DNA of 64,000 bases, taken from positions 186,001 through 250,000 of the forward strand of contig NZ_JAHEAG010000003.1 in NCBI RefSeq assembly GCF_018596315.1. The letters are read 5' to 3'. This document shows positions 10,626 to 20,504 of the stretch, one piece after another. The stretch's first letter is position 1. Each line of letters begins with the position of its first letter. This DNA is from Bradyrhizobium sp. SRL28. GTDB lineage: Bacteria; Pseudomonadota; Alphaproteobacteria; Rhizobiales; Xanthobacteraceae. The translations under genes were made by a program, and so were the position numbers. The notes beneath the pieces are model-generated. The model did no database searches. It was not told the origin of the DNA and was given only the letters and a program-made list of their open reading frames with translations.

Positions 10626-10648
10626 GCCGGGCGAAAGCCCGGCTTTTT
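10626..10648 (+). terminator. Rho-independent terminator of thiC
   Basis: GCCGGGC (10626-10632) and GCCCGGC (10637-10643) form a perfect 7-bp stem with a GAAA tetraloop, followed directly by TTTTT. It marks the end of the thiamine operon. Confidence 0.85.
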
Positions 10649-10786
10649 GCTGCGCCGCGGACGCCGTCGTTCCGGCTGTTGCTACGTGACTGGGCACAAA
10701 CTAATCATTGAGCAACTAGAAGCTGTCGGCTATTGGCTTCTCGTACAAGATGGCCCCTGCCCTCGGCTCGATGCGAGCAACGACTC

Positions 10787-11371
10787 ATGCGGTTCGAAAT
10801 CTTACCAGGCCTTCCGCCATATGGCCCGATGGCCATCTCTTTCACGAAGAACGGCGCGCGCGAACATCGCGAAGGATTGGTTGTGCGCTTTTACCCCATG
10901 GCATCCGAACCGTGGGTCGGTAACTTCATCGGAGGCATGAGTGCCTGCAACGCAGTCCTTGATCATCCCAATGAAGTTTACGTCATTGTAGTCGCACAAG
11001 GTGAGGCCTGCATTGTCGACCCAGAGCGCCGCGCCATCCTCGATAGTATGGCGTGGGATACTGATCAGGTTTTTTCGATTCCGTCGCTTGGGCTGGTCAT
11101 ATTTCAACGTTTGACCGACTTCATTGCCATTGGGGCCGACAACGCTGGATGGCTTAGCCCACGCATTTCCTGGGATGGTTTTCGTAACGTCGAGGTGCAC
11201 GAAACGGATCTTTTAGGCGAAGCATACTCTCCAGTCAGCGACGCCTGGGTGCCGTTCCGCCTCGACCTTTTAACGGGACAGTGCACTGACGGGATTTATG
11301 AGAAAGAAATGGCCAGGGCGGTACGTGTTTCGGGAGGCAAAGAAGCCAAGACTGATCCATCGCTGAACTAG
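10787..11371 (+). CDS. Hypothetical protein
   Basis: A 194-residue soluble protein that I do not recognise. It starts MRFEILPGLPPYGPMAISF, is rich in aromatic residues and beta-strand-like segments (VVRFYP, EVYVIVVAQGEACIVDP, VFSIPSLGLVIFQ), and has no signal peptide or membrane segment. The fold could be a small beta-rich immunity-type protein, but no toxin gene is nearby and this is only a guess. The ATG at 10787 is preferred over the frame start at 10733 because it opens on the first conserved-looking segment; its ribosome binding site is poor. It stands alone between the thiC terminator and a regulator gene. Confidence 0.65.
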   Translation: MRFEILPGLPPYGPMAISFTKNGAREHREGLVVRFYPMASEPWVGNFIGGMSACNAVLDHPNEVYVIVVAQGEACIVDPERRAILDSMAWDTDQVFSIPSLGLVIFQRLTDFIAIGADNAGWLSPRISWDGFRNVEVHETDLLGEAYSPVSDAWVPFRLDLLTGQCTDGIYEKEMARAVRVSGGKEAKTDPSLN

Positions 11372-11635
11372 CACTGAATGGATCGATGGCTTCATAGCAT
11401 CCATACGTGCAAGAAAAGACCGTAGTGTTGTATGCTCCAGTATCGAAGCCCGGATGAGCGCAGCGACATCCGGTGTTTAAGCCGTCCCGAATCGCACCAT
11501 CAACGAAGCGCGGCTATGGCCGTGCGTTCACAGGGTCGACCAGAACTGCGAGGCCGCACTGACACGTCCAGCTGCCTGCTAATGAGCATATACCTCAGGG
11601 TGTGCCAAAACATCGCCAAAACCTCTCCGTGCCAA

Positions 11636-11651
11636 TTAACCTTTCATTAAC
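11636..11651 (+). promoter_or_regulatory. Perfect CtrA box
   Basis: TTAAC at 11636-11640, six bases, then TTAAC at 11647-11651 match the alphaproteobacterial CtrA consensus exactly (TTAA-N7-TTAA). It lies 94 bp upstream of the Fis-type regulator gene. The rest of the 373-bp spacer (11372-11744) holds only a short ATCCGG inverted repeat near 11450-11476. Confidence 0.6.
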
Positions 11652-11744
11652 CAAACGCGTCCACCCTCCTCTACGGCTAGGGGGCCGTTGATTCCTGATG
11701 TTTCTGCTCCGCGTTTCGGAGCAAGCGTCGATCGGGAGGTGTTG

Positions 11745-12038
11745 ATGCCCCAGGAGTATCTTGGCGCGTACCGTGACCTGTACCTTGGCGTGGACTGTGT
11801 CTGCACGCCCGAGATTCCGCTGCCGGATTTTCAGACCCTTTCACCCCACCAGATCGTGCCGATGCTGATCGGCTCCACGGTCGAGGCGATCGAGCGCGAG
11901 CTCGTTCTGCAGACGCTGGCGCGCTGCCACGGCAACCGCACCCACGCCGCGCGCGTGCTCGGACTTTCGGTGCGCACGATGCGGAACAAGATCCGGCAGT
12001 ATGCGACTGACGGCGTCGACATACCCGCGCATAGCTAG
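11745..12038 (+). CDS. Small Fis-family helix-turn-helix regulator
   Basis: A 97-residue protein whose C-terminal half is a Fis-type HTH: 'VEAIERELVLQTLARCHGNR' leading into THAARVLGLSVRTMRNKIRQY. This is the DNA-binding module normally found at the end of NtrC-type activators, but no AAA+ or receiver domain is present. The start at 11745 follows GGGAGGTGTTG. In alphaproteobacteria such domains occur in FlbD-like flagellar regulators, and the perfect CtrA box upstream fits a cell-cycle or motility role; that is inference. No flagellar genes are in the window. Confidence 0.8.
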   Translation: MPQEYLGAYRDLYLGVDCVCTPEIPLPDFQTLSPHQIVPMLIGSTVEAIERELVLQTLARCHGNRTHAARVLGLSVRTMRNKIRQYATDGVDIPAHS

Positions 12039-12098
12039 GTGGGTTACGCGTTCGCGCAGCGCCATCGGCTTTACTTGCCATGGCGAAGCTGCGGTCCG

Positions 12099-12181
12099 CG
12101 TAGGGTGGGCAAAGCGTAGCGTGCCCACCCTCTTGAGCACGGTATGAATTGGTGGGCACGCTTCGCTTTGCCTACCCTACG
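12099..12181. repeat. Palindromic repeat (GTAGGGTGGGCAAAG family)
   Basis: CGTAGGGTGGGCAAAGC at the left end is inverted as GCTTTGCCTACCCTACG at the right end, with GTGCCCACC and GGTGGGCAC as inner arms. A second copy lies at 60410-60504. Confidence 0.75.
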
Positions 12182-12305
12182 GCCTTCGCTCTGCGGGCTG
12201 ATTTGCTTGCCGAGCAAGCGCAAATCCTGTGCAGCGCCTGCGACATTTCAACACGACGGGCAAATCACCTAAAATCTGTCCAGCCCTTCGCTCAAAAATA
12301 TTCCG

Positions 12306-12720
12306 CTTAACGCGCAGGCCAAATCAGCCGCATAACTCCGCCCGTCTCACCCGATGAGAGGGGCGGGTCGCGATCGTCACGAACGCGCGGTGGGATGCGG
12401 TGGACACGAGAGCCATGACCGACGTGCGTGGCTGTTGTGTACGGCGAAGTCGTGTGGTCCTGATGTCGCGGTGCTGGCATCAAGTTCTTGAGAAGCAAGC
12501 TTCTTGGGGGCGACGGTGGCAAAAAAGCCGTTCGCCGGGGAGAGCACGAAGTAAGCCGTAAAGCCATTGCGCAGGGAAGGCCGGAGTGTTTCCGCTGAAC
12601 CTGTATGCTCGTGTGCGCTTTCCTTGTGCGCAATTGCACACGAGACCGCGGGTGCAGCGTGCACCCGGTCTTCCCTGCGCCCTCTATTCAGGAGGGCGGG
12701 AAGTTATCCAGCATACCTCG
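12306..12720. repeat. Bradyrhizobium-type interspersed repeat, about 0.4 kb
   Basis: This block carries long open frames on both strands without ribosome binding sites or codon-like composition. From memory, its segments (the GGCGACGGTGGC...GCCGGTTCGCC-like part, GCGCAGGGAAGGCCGGAGTG, and the GAGACCGCGGGTGCAGCG part) recur many times in Bradyrhizobium and related genomes, often with spurious ORFs annotated across them. I therefore treat it as a non-coding repeat. Boundaries are approximate, and no transposase or terminal repeat is visible. Confidence 0.5.
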
Positions 12721-12760
12721 GACGCAAATGCGCCGCGAGAACGCCGATACATACTCACCT

Positions 12761-12882
12761 GTCGTCACCCGCCTTGTGCGCAATTGCGCACTGGGGCGGG
12801 TGACCCAGTATTCCAGAGACGTCAATGATTGAACCGATAGGCCGCAGCGTACTGGATCCCCCGCATGCGCGGGGGACGACGG
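12761..12882. repeat. Palindromic repeat with GTGCGCAATTGC hairpin
   Basis: The left half contains CACCCGCC...GGCGGGTG arms around GTGCGCAATTGCGCAC. The right half contains GTACTGGATCCCCC and a CCCGCATGCGCGGGG hairpin. It is related to the thiS-thiG repeat at 6995-7096. A second GTGCGCAATTGC site lies at about 12627 in the preceding element. I see no gene between here and 13277. Confidence 0.55.
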
Positions 12883-13277
12883 TTGTTGTGCAGCGCCTTG
12901 CCTACCGGTTCGGCACGAAAGGTCTGTTCCCTCCCACTTGCGGGGTCCGAGACGAGCGAAGCTCGCTCGCGTTAGGGAGAGGGGTAAGCCACGCGCACTA
13001 CAACTGTACGATACAATTAAAAGTTGTGGAGACGATGCGCCCGCCCGTCCTGCAAAAGCCTTGGGCAATGGCGCGAGCAATCGCGCGTCACAATGCCTTC
13101 ATTTAAAATGCGAATGACCGGGCAACAGTCGGATTATTTTGTGTGTGCCCGTTCTGATTGAACTGGCGATGACTTATTTTCGACGCACAGAAAGCCAAGA
13201 GAAAAGAGAAAAGCAAAAAAAGAACTGGCAATCGCAGTGTCGCTAACGAGGAAGACGGTGGCGGGGGAAGGAAGCAA

Positions 13278-13916
13278 GTGGGTGAACTCCTGGGGTCAAT
13301 AGCATTTTCTTTGATCGTCATCGCCGTGATCGCCGGCGCCTGGGCCTGGATCTCGACGCTGTTCAGGAGGGGGATCATGGCGCTGCTCGGCTTCGAGCGG
13401 ATCTGTGTTCGATCGTTCGAAACCGCGCTGCTCTACAGGAACGGGCGTTTTGAAAAGGCCCTCACCCACGGCCGGCACCGTATCAGGCCCGGCAGCCTCC
13501 AACTGGCGAGGATTGACATGCGTCCCGAGGTGTTTCGATTTACGCAAGGCGCCGTCTCCTCGGATCGGGCCGCAATCCACCTCGTCTATGTCATCCGGAC
13601 CCAGATCGTCGATCCCAGGGCCGCGTTCGAAAGCACCCAGAATTACAGGGACGAGATCTGCATCCGCCTGCAATCGGTCGTGAAGGCGCTGAGCAGCCGG
13701 AAATCCCGCCTCGAAATTCAGACCGATCACCAGAGCTTTGGCAATAGCGCGCAGAAAGCCGCCAGCCAGGTGCTTCGCGCCCTTGGCTGCGAATGCGTGA
13801 CGTTCGAACTGCTGCAGGTCGATTCCGCAGGCCCCGTGGTGGAATTGGACAACAGGAGAATGGGCGTTGTGGTGCACTCGCCTGCGGTTGAGAAAGGCGC
13901 GTTCGCTGCAATGTGA
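13278..13916 (+). CDS. Membrane-anchored SPFH/Band 7-like protein
   Basis: A 212-residue protein with one N-terminal membrane anchor (about residues 6-28) followed by an SPFH-like region. That region includes 'ALLYRNGRFEKALTHGRHRI', a segment typical of slipin/stomatin proteins before the conserved core, then DRAAIHLVYVIRTQIVDPRAAFE. SPFH proteins scaffold membrane microdomains or protease complexes. It is shorter than usual slipins (about 250 residues) and lacks the long C-terminal coiled coil. The start is GTG at 13278, preceded by GGGGAAGG. No NfeD-type partner gene is adjacent. Confidence 0.7.
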   Translation: MGELLGSIAFSLIVIAVIAGAWAWISTLFRRGIMALLGFERICVRSFETALLYRNGRFEKALTHGRHRIRPGSLQLARIDMRPEVFRFTQGAVSSDRAAIHLVYVIRTQIVDPRAAFESTQNYRDEICIRLQSVVKALSSRKSRLEIQTDHQSFGNSAQKAASQVLRALGCECVTFELLQVDSAGPVVELDNRRMGVVVHSPAVEKGAFAAM

Positions 13917-14211
13917 TCGCGCCGGGCTCGTCGATCGTCCGACGGGGCATGGCGCCGGCCGCCGGGGACAGGTCCGGGCGCCAACAGTGCCGTTCAACCT
14001 TGTTTGCCGCGGGCGGGAGGTCGCCCATGCTGCGCCGCTCCCGATTGCGAAGGGATCATCCTATGCCGCCGGGCCTGTGCCGGAGCGGGATGCCGGCTAC
14101 GAAGCCGGGGTCCTGCGCAGCTAGTCTGCGCAAGCCGAATGGCTCGGGGATTGCGCAATTAGCCGCAATGCCCAACTGTCCCCTATCATCATCCATCCGG
14201 ACATATCAGAC

Positions 14212-15312
14212 ATGAGCCAGACCAAACTGTTCGAGCCTTTCAAGCTTGGCCCGATCACACTTCCCAATCGCTTCGCGATGGCGCCGCTGACCCGCAACCG
14301 CGCGGTACCTCCCGGCATGGTGCCGAGCCCGCTCGCGGTGGACTATTACGGCCAGCGTGCTTCTGCAGGTCTTCTGATCACCGAAGCGAGCCAGGTTTCG
14401 CAGCAGGGCCAGGGCTATCAGGATACGCCCGGCATCTACTCGAAAGAACAGGTCGAAGGCTGGCGCAAGGTCACCGACCGCGTGCACGAAAAAGGCGGGC
14501 GCATCTTCATCCAGATCTGGCATGTCGGCCGCATCTCGCACGACACATTGCAGCCCGGCGGCGGCAAGCCGGTGGGGCCGTCCGCGATCCGTGCCAAGGG
14601 CAAGACGTTTGTCAATGGCACCTTCACCGATATCTCCGAGCCGCGCGCGCTGGAGCTGTCGGAGATTCCAGGGATCATCGAGGATTTCAAGCGCGGCACC
14701 GAGAACGCGCTCGCGGCCGGTTTCGACGGCATCGAGATCCACGGCGCGAATGGCTACCTGCTCGATCAATTCGCCAAGGACGGCACCAACAAGCGCACCG
14801 ATGCGTATGGCGGCGGAATCGAGAACCGCGCAAAACTGATGCTGGAAGTATCCGGAGCGGTCGCCGCGATCGCCGGCCCCGAGCGCACAGGCATCCGCAT
14901 CTCGCCGGTGACGCCGGCCAACGACGTTTCCGATAGCAACCCGCAGCCGCTGTTCGATTACATCGTCGATGGACTCAACGCGCTGAAGCTGACCTACATT
15001 CACGTCATCGAAGGTGCCACCGGCGGTCCCCGTGACATCGCGCCGTTCGACTACGCATCCTTGCGCAAGCGCTTTGGCGGAGCCTACGTCGCCAACAACG
15101 GCTATGATTTCGATCTGGCGACAAAGGTGCTCGAAGCCGGCGCGGCCGACCTGATCGCATTCGGAAAACCGTTCATCTCGAATCCTGATCTCGTCGAGCG
15201 GCTGAAGAAGGGCGCCCCCTTGAACGAGTGGGACAAGGCAACGTTCTACGGCGGCGGCGCAAAGGGCTACACGGATTACCCGACGCTTGGAGCGGCGCAG
15301 GCAGCGGAGTAA
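14212..15312 (+). CDS. Old Yellow Enzyme family alkene reductase
   Basis: A 366-residue FMN enzyme of the OYE/NemA family. It has the N-terminal LFEPFKLGPITLPNRFAMAP, the RIFIQIWHVGRISH segment with the substrate-binding His, DGIEIHGANGYLLDQF with the typical HGANGYL block, and the C-terminal GAADLIAFGKPFISNPDLVERL. These enzymes use NADPH to reduce activated C=C bonds, nitroesters or N-ethylmaleimide, and often act in electrophile detoxification. No regulator (NemR type) is adjacent. The ribosome binding site is weak. It ends at a bidirectional terminator shared with glpV. Confidence 0.92.
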   Translation: MSQTKLFEPFKLGPITLPNRFAMAPLTRNRAVPPGMVPSPLAVDYYGQRASAGLLITEASQVSQQGQGYQDTPGIYSKEQVEGWRKVTDRVHEKGGRIFIQIWHVGRISHDTLQPGGGKPVGPSAIRAKGKTFVNGTFTDISEPRALELSEIPGIIEDFKRGTENALAAGFDGIEIHGANGYLLDQFAKDGTNKRTDAYGGGIENRAKLMLEVSGAVAAIAGPERTGIRISPVTPANDVSDSNPQPLFDYIVDGLNALKLTYIHVIEGATGGPRDIAPFDYASLRKRFGGAYVANNGYDFDLATKVLEAGAADLIAFGKPFISNPDLVERLKKGAPLNEWDKATFYGGGAKGYTDYPTLGAAQAAE

Positions 15313-15331
15313 GTGGCTCACCGCTCTCTCC

Positions 15332-15435
15332 CCGTCATTGCCTGCGACAAACGCGAAGCGTTCGCGCAAGGGAGCGAAGCAATCCATGTCTCAGCAGGCG
15401 GTGAAATGGATTGGTTCGCTTCGCTCGCAATGACG
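15332..15435. repeat. Palindromic repeat (GTCATTGC family)
   Basis: CCGTCATTGC at the left and GCAATGACG at the right bracket GAAGCAATCCAT...ATGGATTGGTTCG arms. It is a member of the family also seen at 8546, 39749 and 43660. It lies between two convergent genes. Confidence 0.7.
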
Positions 15436-15441
15436 AAAGAA

Positions 15442-15467
15442 AAAGGCCGGGATCGCTCCCGGCCTTT
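15442..15467. terminator. Bidirectional terminator
   Basis: AAAGGCCGGGA (15442-15452) pairs perfectly with TCCCGGCCTTT (15457-15467) around a 4-nt loop. A-runs on one side and T-runs on the other let it end both the plus-strand OYE gene and the minus-strand glp operon. Confidence 0.8.
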
Positions 15468-15498
15468 CGCTTGTTTGCATCACTCGTGACAGGCGAGC

Positions 15499-17295
15499 TT
15501 ACTTCGCCTCGGCCCGCTTGGGCGGGGTAGCCGGCCACGACTTCACCAGCGTGTCGTAGTCGACGGTTTCGCCCTTCGGCTTCTCGTTCGCCAGCTTGCG
15601 CTGGGGAGCGACGTTGCCGTCCTTTTCGGACTTCTTGAACCAGAACTCGGCCGTCTCCTTCTTGTTCAGCTTCGGCCCGCAGGCGCCCTGCACGCCGGAC
15701 TTCTCAAGACGTTCCAGCACCGAGTCCTGCGCTGCTGCCAGCGCATCCATCGCCGCCTGTGGCGTCTTCGCACCGGACGACGCATCGCCGATGTTCTGCC
15801 ACCACAATTGCGCGAGCTTCGGATAGTCAGGTACGTTGTTGCCGGTCGGGGTCCACTGCACGCGCGCAGGCGAGCGGTAGAACTCGATCAGGCCGCCGAG
15901 CTTCGGCGCGCGTTCAGTAAAGGACTTGTCCCAAATGTCGGATTCACGAACGAAGGTGAGACCGACATGGCTCTTCTTCAAGGACACAGTCTTGGAGTTG
16001 ATGAACTGCAGATAGAGCCAGGCCGCCTTGCGGCGATCGGGCGGAGTCGACTTCAGCAGCGTGGAGGAGCCGGCATCCTGATAGCCGAGCTTCATACCCT
16101 CTTTCCAGTACGAGCCGTGCGGCGACGGCGCCATGCGCCACTTCGGCGTGCCGTCCGCGTTCACGACCGGGATACCGGGCTTCACCATGTCGGCGGTGAA
16201 GGCGGTGTACCAGAAGATCTGCTGCGCGATCGCACCTTGTGCCGGCACCGGTCCCGATTCGGAGAAGGTCATGCCTAGCGCCTGCGGCGGGGCATACTTC
16301 TTCATCCATTCGAGATATTTGACGATCGAATAGACCGCCGCCGGGCCGTTGGTGTCGCCGCCGCGCTCGACGGATGAACCCACGGGACGGCAACCTTCCA
16401 TGCGGATGCCCCATTCATCGACCGGCTTGCCGTTCGGAATGCCCTTGTCGCCATTGCCGGCCATCGACAGCCAGGCGTCGGTGAAGCGCCAGCCGAGCGA
16501 GGGATCCTTCTTGCCGTAGTCCATGTGGCCATAGACCTTGACGCCATTGATCTCCTTGATGTCGTTGGTGAAGAACTCGGCGATATCTTCATAGGCCGAC
16601 CAGTTCACGGGAACGCCGAGATCGTAGCCATACTTGGCCTTGAACTTGGCCTTGTAGTCCGGATTGGAGAACCAGTCGTAGCGGAACCAATAGAGGTTAG
16701 CGAACTGCTGGTCGGGAAGCTGATAGAGCTTGCCGTCCGGGCCGGTGGTGAAGGACTTGCCGATGAAGTCGTTGACGTCGAGCTGCGGGTTGGTGACGTC
16801 CTTGCCCTCGCCGGTCATGTAATCCGACAGGATCACGGTCTGGCCGTAGCGGAAGTGCGTACCGATCAGGTCGGAGTCGTTGATCCAGCCGTCATAGACG
16901 TTCTTGCCGGACTGCATCTGGGTCTGCAGCTTCTCGACCACGTCGCCTTCCTGGATCAGGTCGTGCTTGACCTTGATGCCGGTGATCTCGGTGAAGGCCT
17001 TCGCCAGCGTCCGCGATTCGTACTCATGCGTCGTGATCGTTTCCGACACGACGTTGATCTCCATGCCCTTGAAGGGTGCGGCGGCCTTTTCGAACCACTG
17101 CAGCTCCTTCAACTGATCGGCCTTCGAGAGCGTCGAGGGCTGGAATTCGCTGTCGATCCACCTCTGATTGACGGCGTCGTCCGCACGAGCGGGTGCGGCA
17201 ATCGTAACGGAAGCCGCTATCAGCGCAGCCGCGCTGGTCATCGTCAGAAAGCTCTCCTTGGTCAAGGAACTATTCCTTCCTCTAAAACGTCGCAT
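15499..17295 (-). CDS. glpV: Glycerol ABC transporter substrate-binding protein GlpV
   Basis: A 598-residue periplasmic binding protein with a signal peptide (ending ITIAAPARADDA). It is much longer than most type-1 sugar-binding proteins, as is usual for this glycerol transporter family. Motifs include LAKAFTEITGIKVKHDLIQEGDVVEKLQTQ and GKNVYDGWINDSDLIGTHFR. It is the last gene of glpD-S-T-P-Q-U-V on the minus strand, the order known from the Rhizobium leguminosarum glycerol locus. Start 17295 has GGAGG upstream; the longer frame would place 44 residues before the signal peptide. The substrate is inferred from the operon. Confidence 0.88.
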   Translation of the reverse strand: MRRFRGRNSSLTKESFLTMTSAAALIAASVTIAAPARADDAVNQRWIDSEFQPSTLSKADQLKELQWFEKAAAPFKGMEINVVSETITTHEYESRTLAKAFTEITGIKVKHDLIQEGDVVEKLQTQMQSGKNVYDGWINDSDLIGTHFRYGQTVILSDYMTGEGKDVTNPQLDVNDFIGKSFTTGPDGKLYQLPDQQFANLYWFRYDWFSNPDYKAKFKAKYGYDLGVPVNWSAYEDIAEFFTNDIKEINGVKVYGHMDYGKKDPSLGWRFTDAWLSMAGNGDKGIPNGKPVDEWGIRMEGCRPVGSSVERGGDTNGPAAVYSIVKYLEWMKKYAPPQALGMTFSESGPVPAQGAIAQQIFWYTAFTADMVKPGIPVVNADGTPKWRMAPSPHGSYWKEGMKLGYQDAGSSTLLKSTPPDRRKAAWLYLQFINSKTVSLKKSHVGLTFVRESDIWDKSFTERAPKLGGLIEFYRSPARVQWTPTGNNVPDYPKLAQLWWQNIGDASSGAKTPQAAMDALAAAQDSVLERLEKSGVQGACGPKLNKKETAEFWFKKSEKDGNVAPQRKLANEKPKGETVDYDTLVKSWPATPPKRAEAK

Positions 17296-17369
17296 GTTGA
17301 GTCCTCCGGTTGCAGCGACAAACAAAACCCAGGCCCGGGTTGATCCCGGATCTGCTCGTTCTTCGCTCT

Positions 17370-17696
17370 TCAGACGGTGCGAAAAATCACAACGGCCGAT
17401 AGGAGCGAAATTACGGTTGCGAGCCACAGGCTCGATATTTCAATGCCCTCTCCAATCGGCAGGGTCAGAAGCGGGTCGATGCCGACAAAGGCGATCCACA
17501 GCAAATGAATGACTGCGGCGAGCACCAGCGAAATGAACAGGCGGTCGCCGCGCGTGGTCGGAATGCGCAGCACGCCGACGCGTTCGGCTTCGGGGTAGAC
17601 GGCTGCAAGCCATGTCATGACGCCGAGCGTCAGCGCCAGCATCACGAAGAAGATCGCGGTCGGCAGCGTCCAGGCCATCCATGCGATGTGTTCCAT
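17370..17696 (-). CDS. glpU: Small membrane protein of glycerol transporter (DUF2160, GlpU)
   Basis: A 108-residue protein with three predicted membrane helices (about residues 8-30, 50-72 and 82-104). It contains VLRIPTTRGDRLFISLVLAAVIHLLW, typical of the DUF2160 family. The gene starts 2 nt after the glpQ stop and precedes glpV, the position held by glpU in rhizobial glycerol loci. Its role is unproven; an accessory part of the permease is likely. A longer frame running to 18380 is an out-of-frame extension through glpQ. Confidence 0.82.
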   Translation of the reverse strand: MEHIAWMAWTLPTAIFFVMLALTLGVMTWLAAVYPEAERVGVLRIPTTRGDRLFISLVLAAVIHLLWIAFVGIDPLLTLPIGEGIEISSLWLATVISLLSAVVIFRTV

Positions 17697-17698
17697 GG

Positions 17699-18504
17699 CT
17701 ACACCCGTCCCAGTGCGAAACCGCGCGCGATGTAGTTGCGGACGAACCAGATCACCAGGGCACCGGGGATGATCGTGAGCACGCCGGCCGCAGCCAGCAG
17801 GCCCCAATCCATGCCAGCGGCCGAGACGGTGCGGGTCATGATGGCCGAGATCGGCTTGGCGTTGACCGAGGTCAACGTGCGCGCCAACAGCAGTTCGACC
17901 CAGGAGAACATGAAGCAGAAGAACGCGGCGACGCCGATGCCGCTCGCGATCAGTGGCACCAGGATCTTGACGAAGAAGCGCGGGAATGAATAGCCGTCGA
18001 GGAACGCGGTCTCGTCGATCTCGCGCGGCACGCCCGAAACAAAGCCTTCGAGGATCCAGACCGCCAGCGGCACATTGAAGATGCAATGCGCCAGCGCGAC
18101 CGCCCAGGGCGTATCGAACAAATTGATCGCCGAATAGAGATTGAAGAACGGCAGCGCAAACACCGCCGCCGGCGCCATGCGGTTCGACAGCAGCCAGAAG
18201 AACAGATGCTTGTCGCCGAGGAAGCGGTAGCGCGAGAAGGCGTAGGCCGCCGGCAACGCCACCGAAATCGAGATCACGGTGTTGATCAGCACGTAGGTCA
18301 GCGAGTTGATGTAGCCGGAATACCAGCTCTCGTCGGTGAAGATGCGCTTGTAGTTTTCCAGCGTCGGCTGGTGCGGCCACAGCGTCATCGTCGTGACGAT
18401 CTCGGTATTGGTCTTGAAGCTCATGTTGACGAGCCAGTAGATCGGCAACAGCAGGAAGATCAGGAACACCACCATGATGATGCGGCGGCCAGGAATCGAG
18501 TTCA

Positions 18505-18505
<1 letters not shown>
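17699..18505 (-). CDS. glpQ: Glycerol ABC transporter permease GlpQ
   Basis: A 268-residue inner-membrane permease of the MalG type with six membrane helices. The EAA loop is visible as EIDETAFLDGYSFPRFFVKILVPLI. The N-terminus IIMVVFLIFLLLPIYWLVNMSFK is typical. The true start is the ATG at 18505, which overlaps the glpP stop by one base (TGATG); the longer frame up to 19663 is a shadow of glpP. It pairs with GlpP to form the transport channel energised by GlpS and GlpT. Confidence 0.92.
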
Positions 18506-19406
<901 letters not shown>

Positions 19407-19407
<1 letters not shown>

Positions 19408-20492
19408 CAGGCAACCCCCTCGACCAGACGGCTATCGGCATAGACGTGAACATGGGCGGGATCGAACACCAGTCCGACCATGTTGTCGGGAACGGAAAAT
19501 CCCGGCGGCACGCGGGCGGAAAATTTTGCGTCCCCCACGCGAACGCGGGCGAAGCGAACGCGGCCGAGATCGTCGATGCGCTCGATCGCGGCCGACAACA
19601 GTCCGGACGCAGGCGCCGCAACATGAAGGAATTCCGGCCGCACGCCGATCTCGATTTTCGCACCCGCCGGAAGCACCCCGTAATTGCGATGCAGGCCGAT
19701 GATATGGCCGTCGACGCGCGCCTCGTGTCCGCTCACCGCGGCCGGCACGATGTTCATGCCGGGCGAGCCGATGAAATAGCCGACGAAGGTATGCGCGGGC
19801 TTGTCGAACAATTCCGCCGGCGTCCCGCTCTGCACGACGCGGCCATCGTGCATGACGACGACGGTGTCGGCAAAAGTCAGCGCCTCGGTCTGATCATGGG
19901 TGACGTAGATCATCGTGAGATCGAGCTCGCGATGCAGCGCCTTGAGTTTTGAGCGCAACTGCCATTTCAACTCGGGATCGATCACCGTCAGCGGCTCATC
20001 GAACAATACTGCCGCGACGTCGGAGCGAACGAGGCCGCGGCCGAGCGAAATCTTCTGCTTGGCGTCGGCAGTCAGTCGCGTTGCCTTACGGTCGAGATAG
20101 AACGTGAGGTCGAGCAGATCGGCGATCTGCCTCACTCGCGCCTCGACCTCGGCCTTCGGCACGCCGCGGTTCTGCAGCGGGAATGCAAGGTTCTGCCCGA
20201 CCGTCATGGTGTCGTAGATCACCGGAAACTGGAACACCTGCGCGATATTGCGCTTCTGCGTCGACAGCGGTGTGATGTCGGCGCCGTCGAACAGGATCTT
20301 TCCGCGCGACGGCGTGACGATGCCGGAGATCAGGTTGAGCAGCGTGGTCTTGCCGCAGCCGGACGGGCCGAGCAGCGCGTACGCCCCGCCCTGCCGCCAG
20401 GTCATGGTCACCGGCTTCAGCGCAAATGATTCCGCCGGCGCGTCATTGCCGCCGTAGGAGTGCGCGAGATCGACGAGGTCAATGCGGGCCAT
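19407..20492 (-). CDS. glpT: Glycerol ABC transporter ATPase GlpT, divergent signature motif
   Basis: A 361-residue ABC ATPase with a C-terminal TOBE region. Walker A (GPSGCGKT, 42-49), the Q-loop (FQFP, Q88), Walker B with catalytic Glu (VLFDEP, E166) and the switch His199 (VTHDQTEA) are intact. The signature that should read LSGGQ is LTADAKQ (140-146), so its contribution to the partner's ATP site is abnormal. It lies 12 nt after glpS and ends at the glpP start. It should form a heterodimer with GlpS on the GlpP-GlpQ channel. Confidence 0.92.
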
Positions 20493-20504
20493 GCTGCATC
20501 TCCC

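Noticed and set aside
12377..12664. 95-codon minus-strand frame starting MHAAPAVSCAIAH
   Set aside because: It belongs to a repeat that I know from other Bradyrhizobium genomes, where such frames are probably spurious; there is no ribosome binding site.
12761..12882. CRISPR array or phage attachment site
   Set aside because: The repeats are palindromic and irregularly spaced, with no spacers and no cas genes. They fit extragenic palindromes.
14206..15387. 393-codon frame antisense to the Old Yellow Enzyme gene
   Set aside because: Composition is His/Arg/Gly-rich with no domain; the plus-strand gene is well supported.
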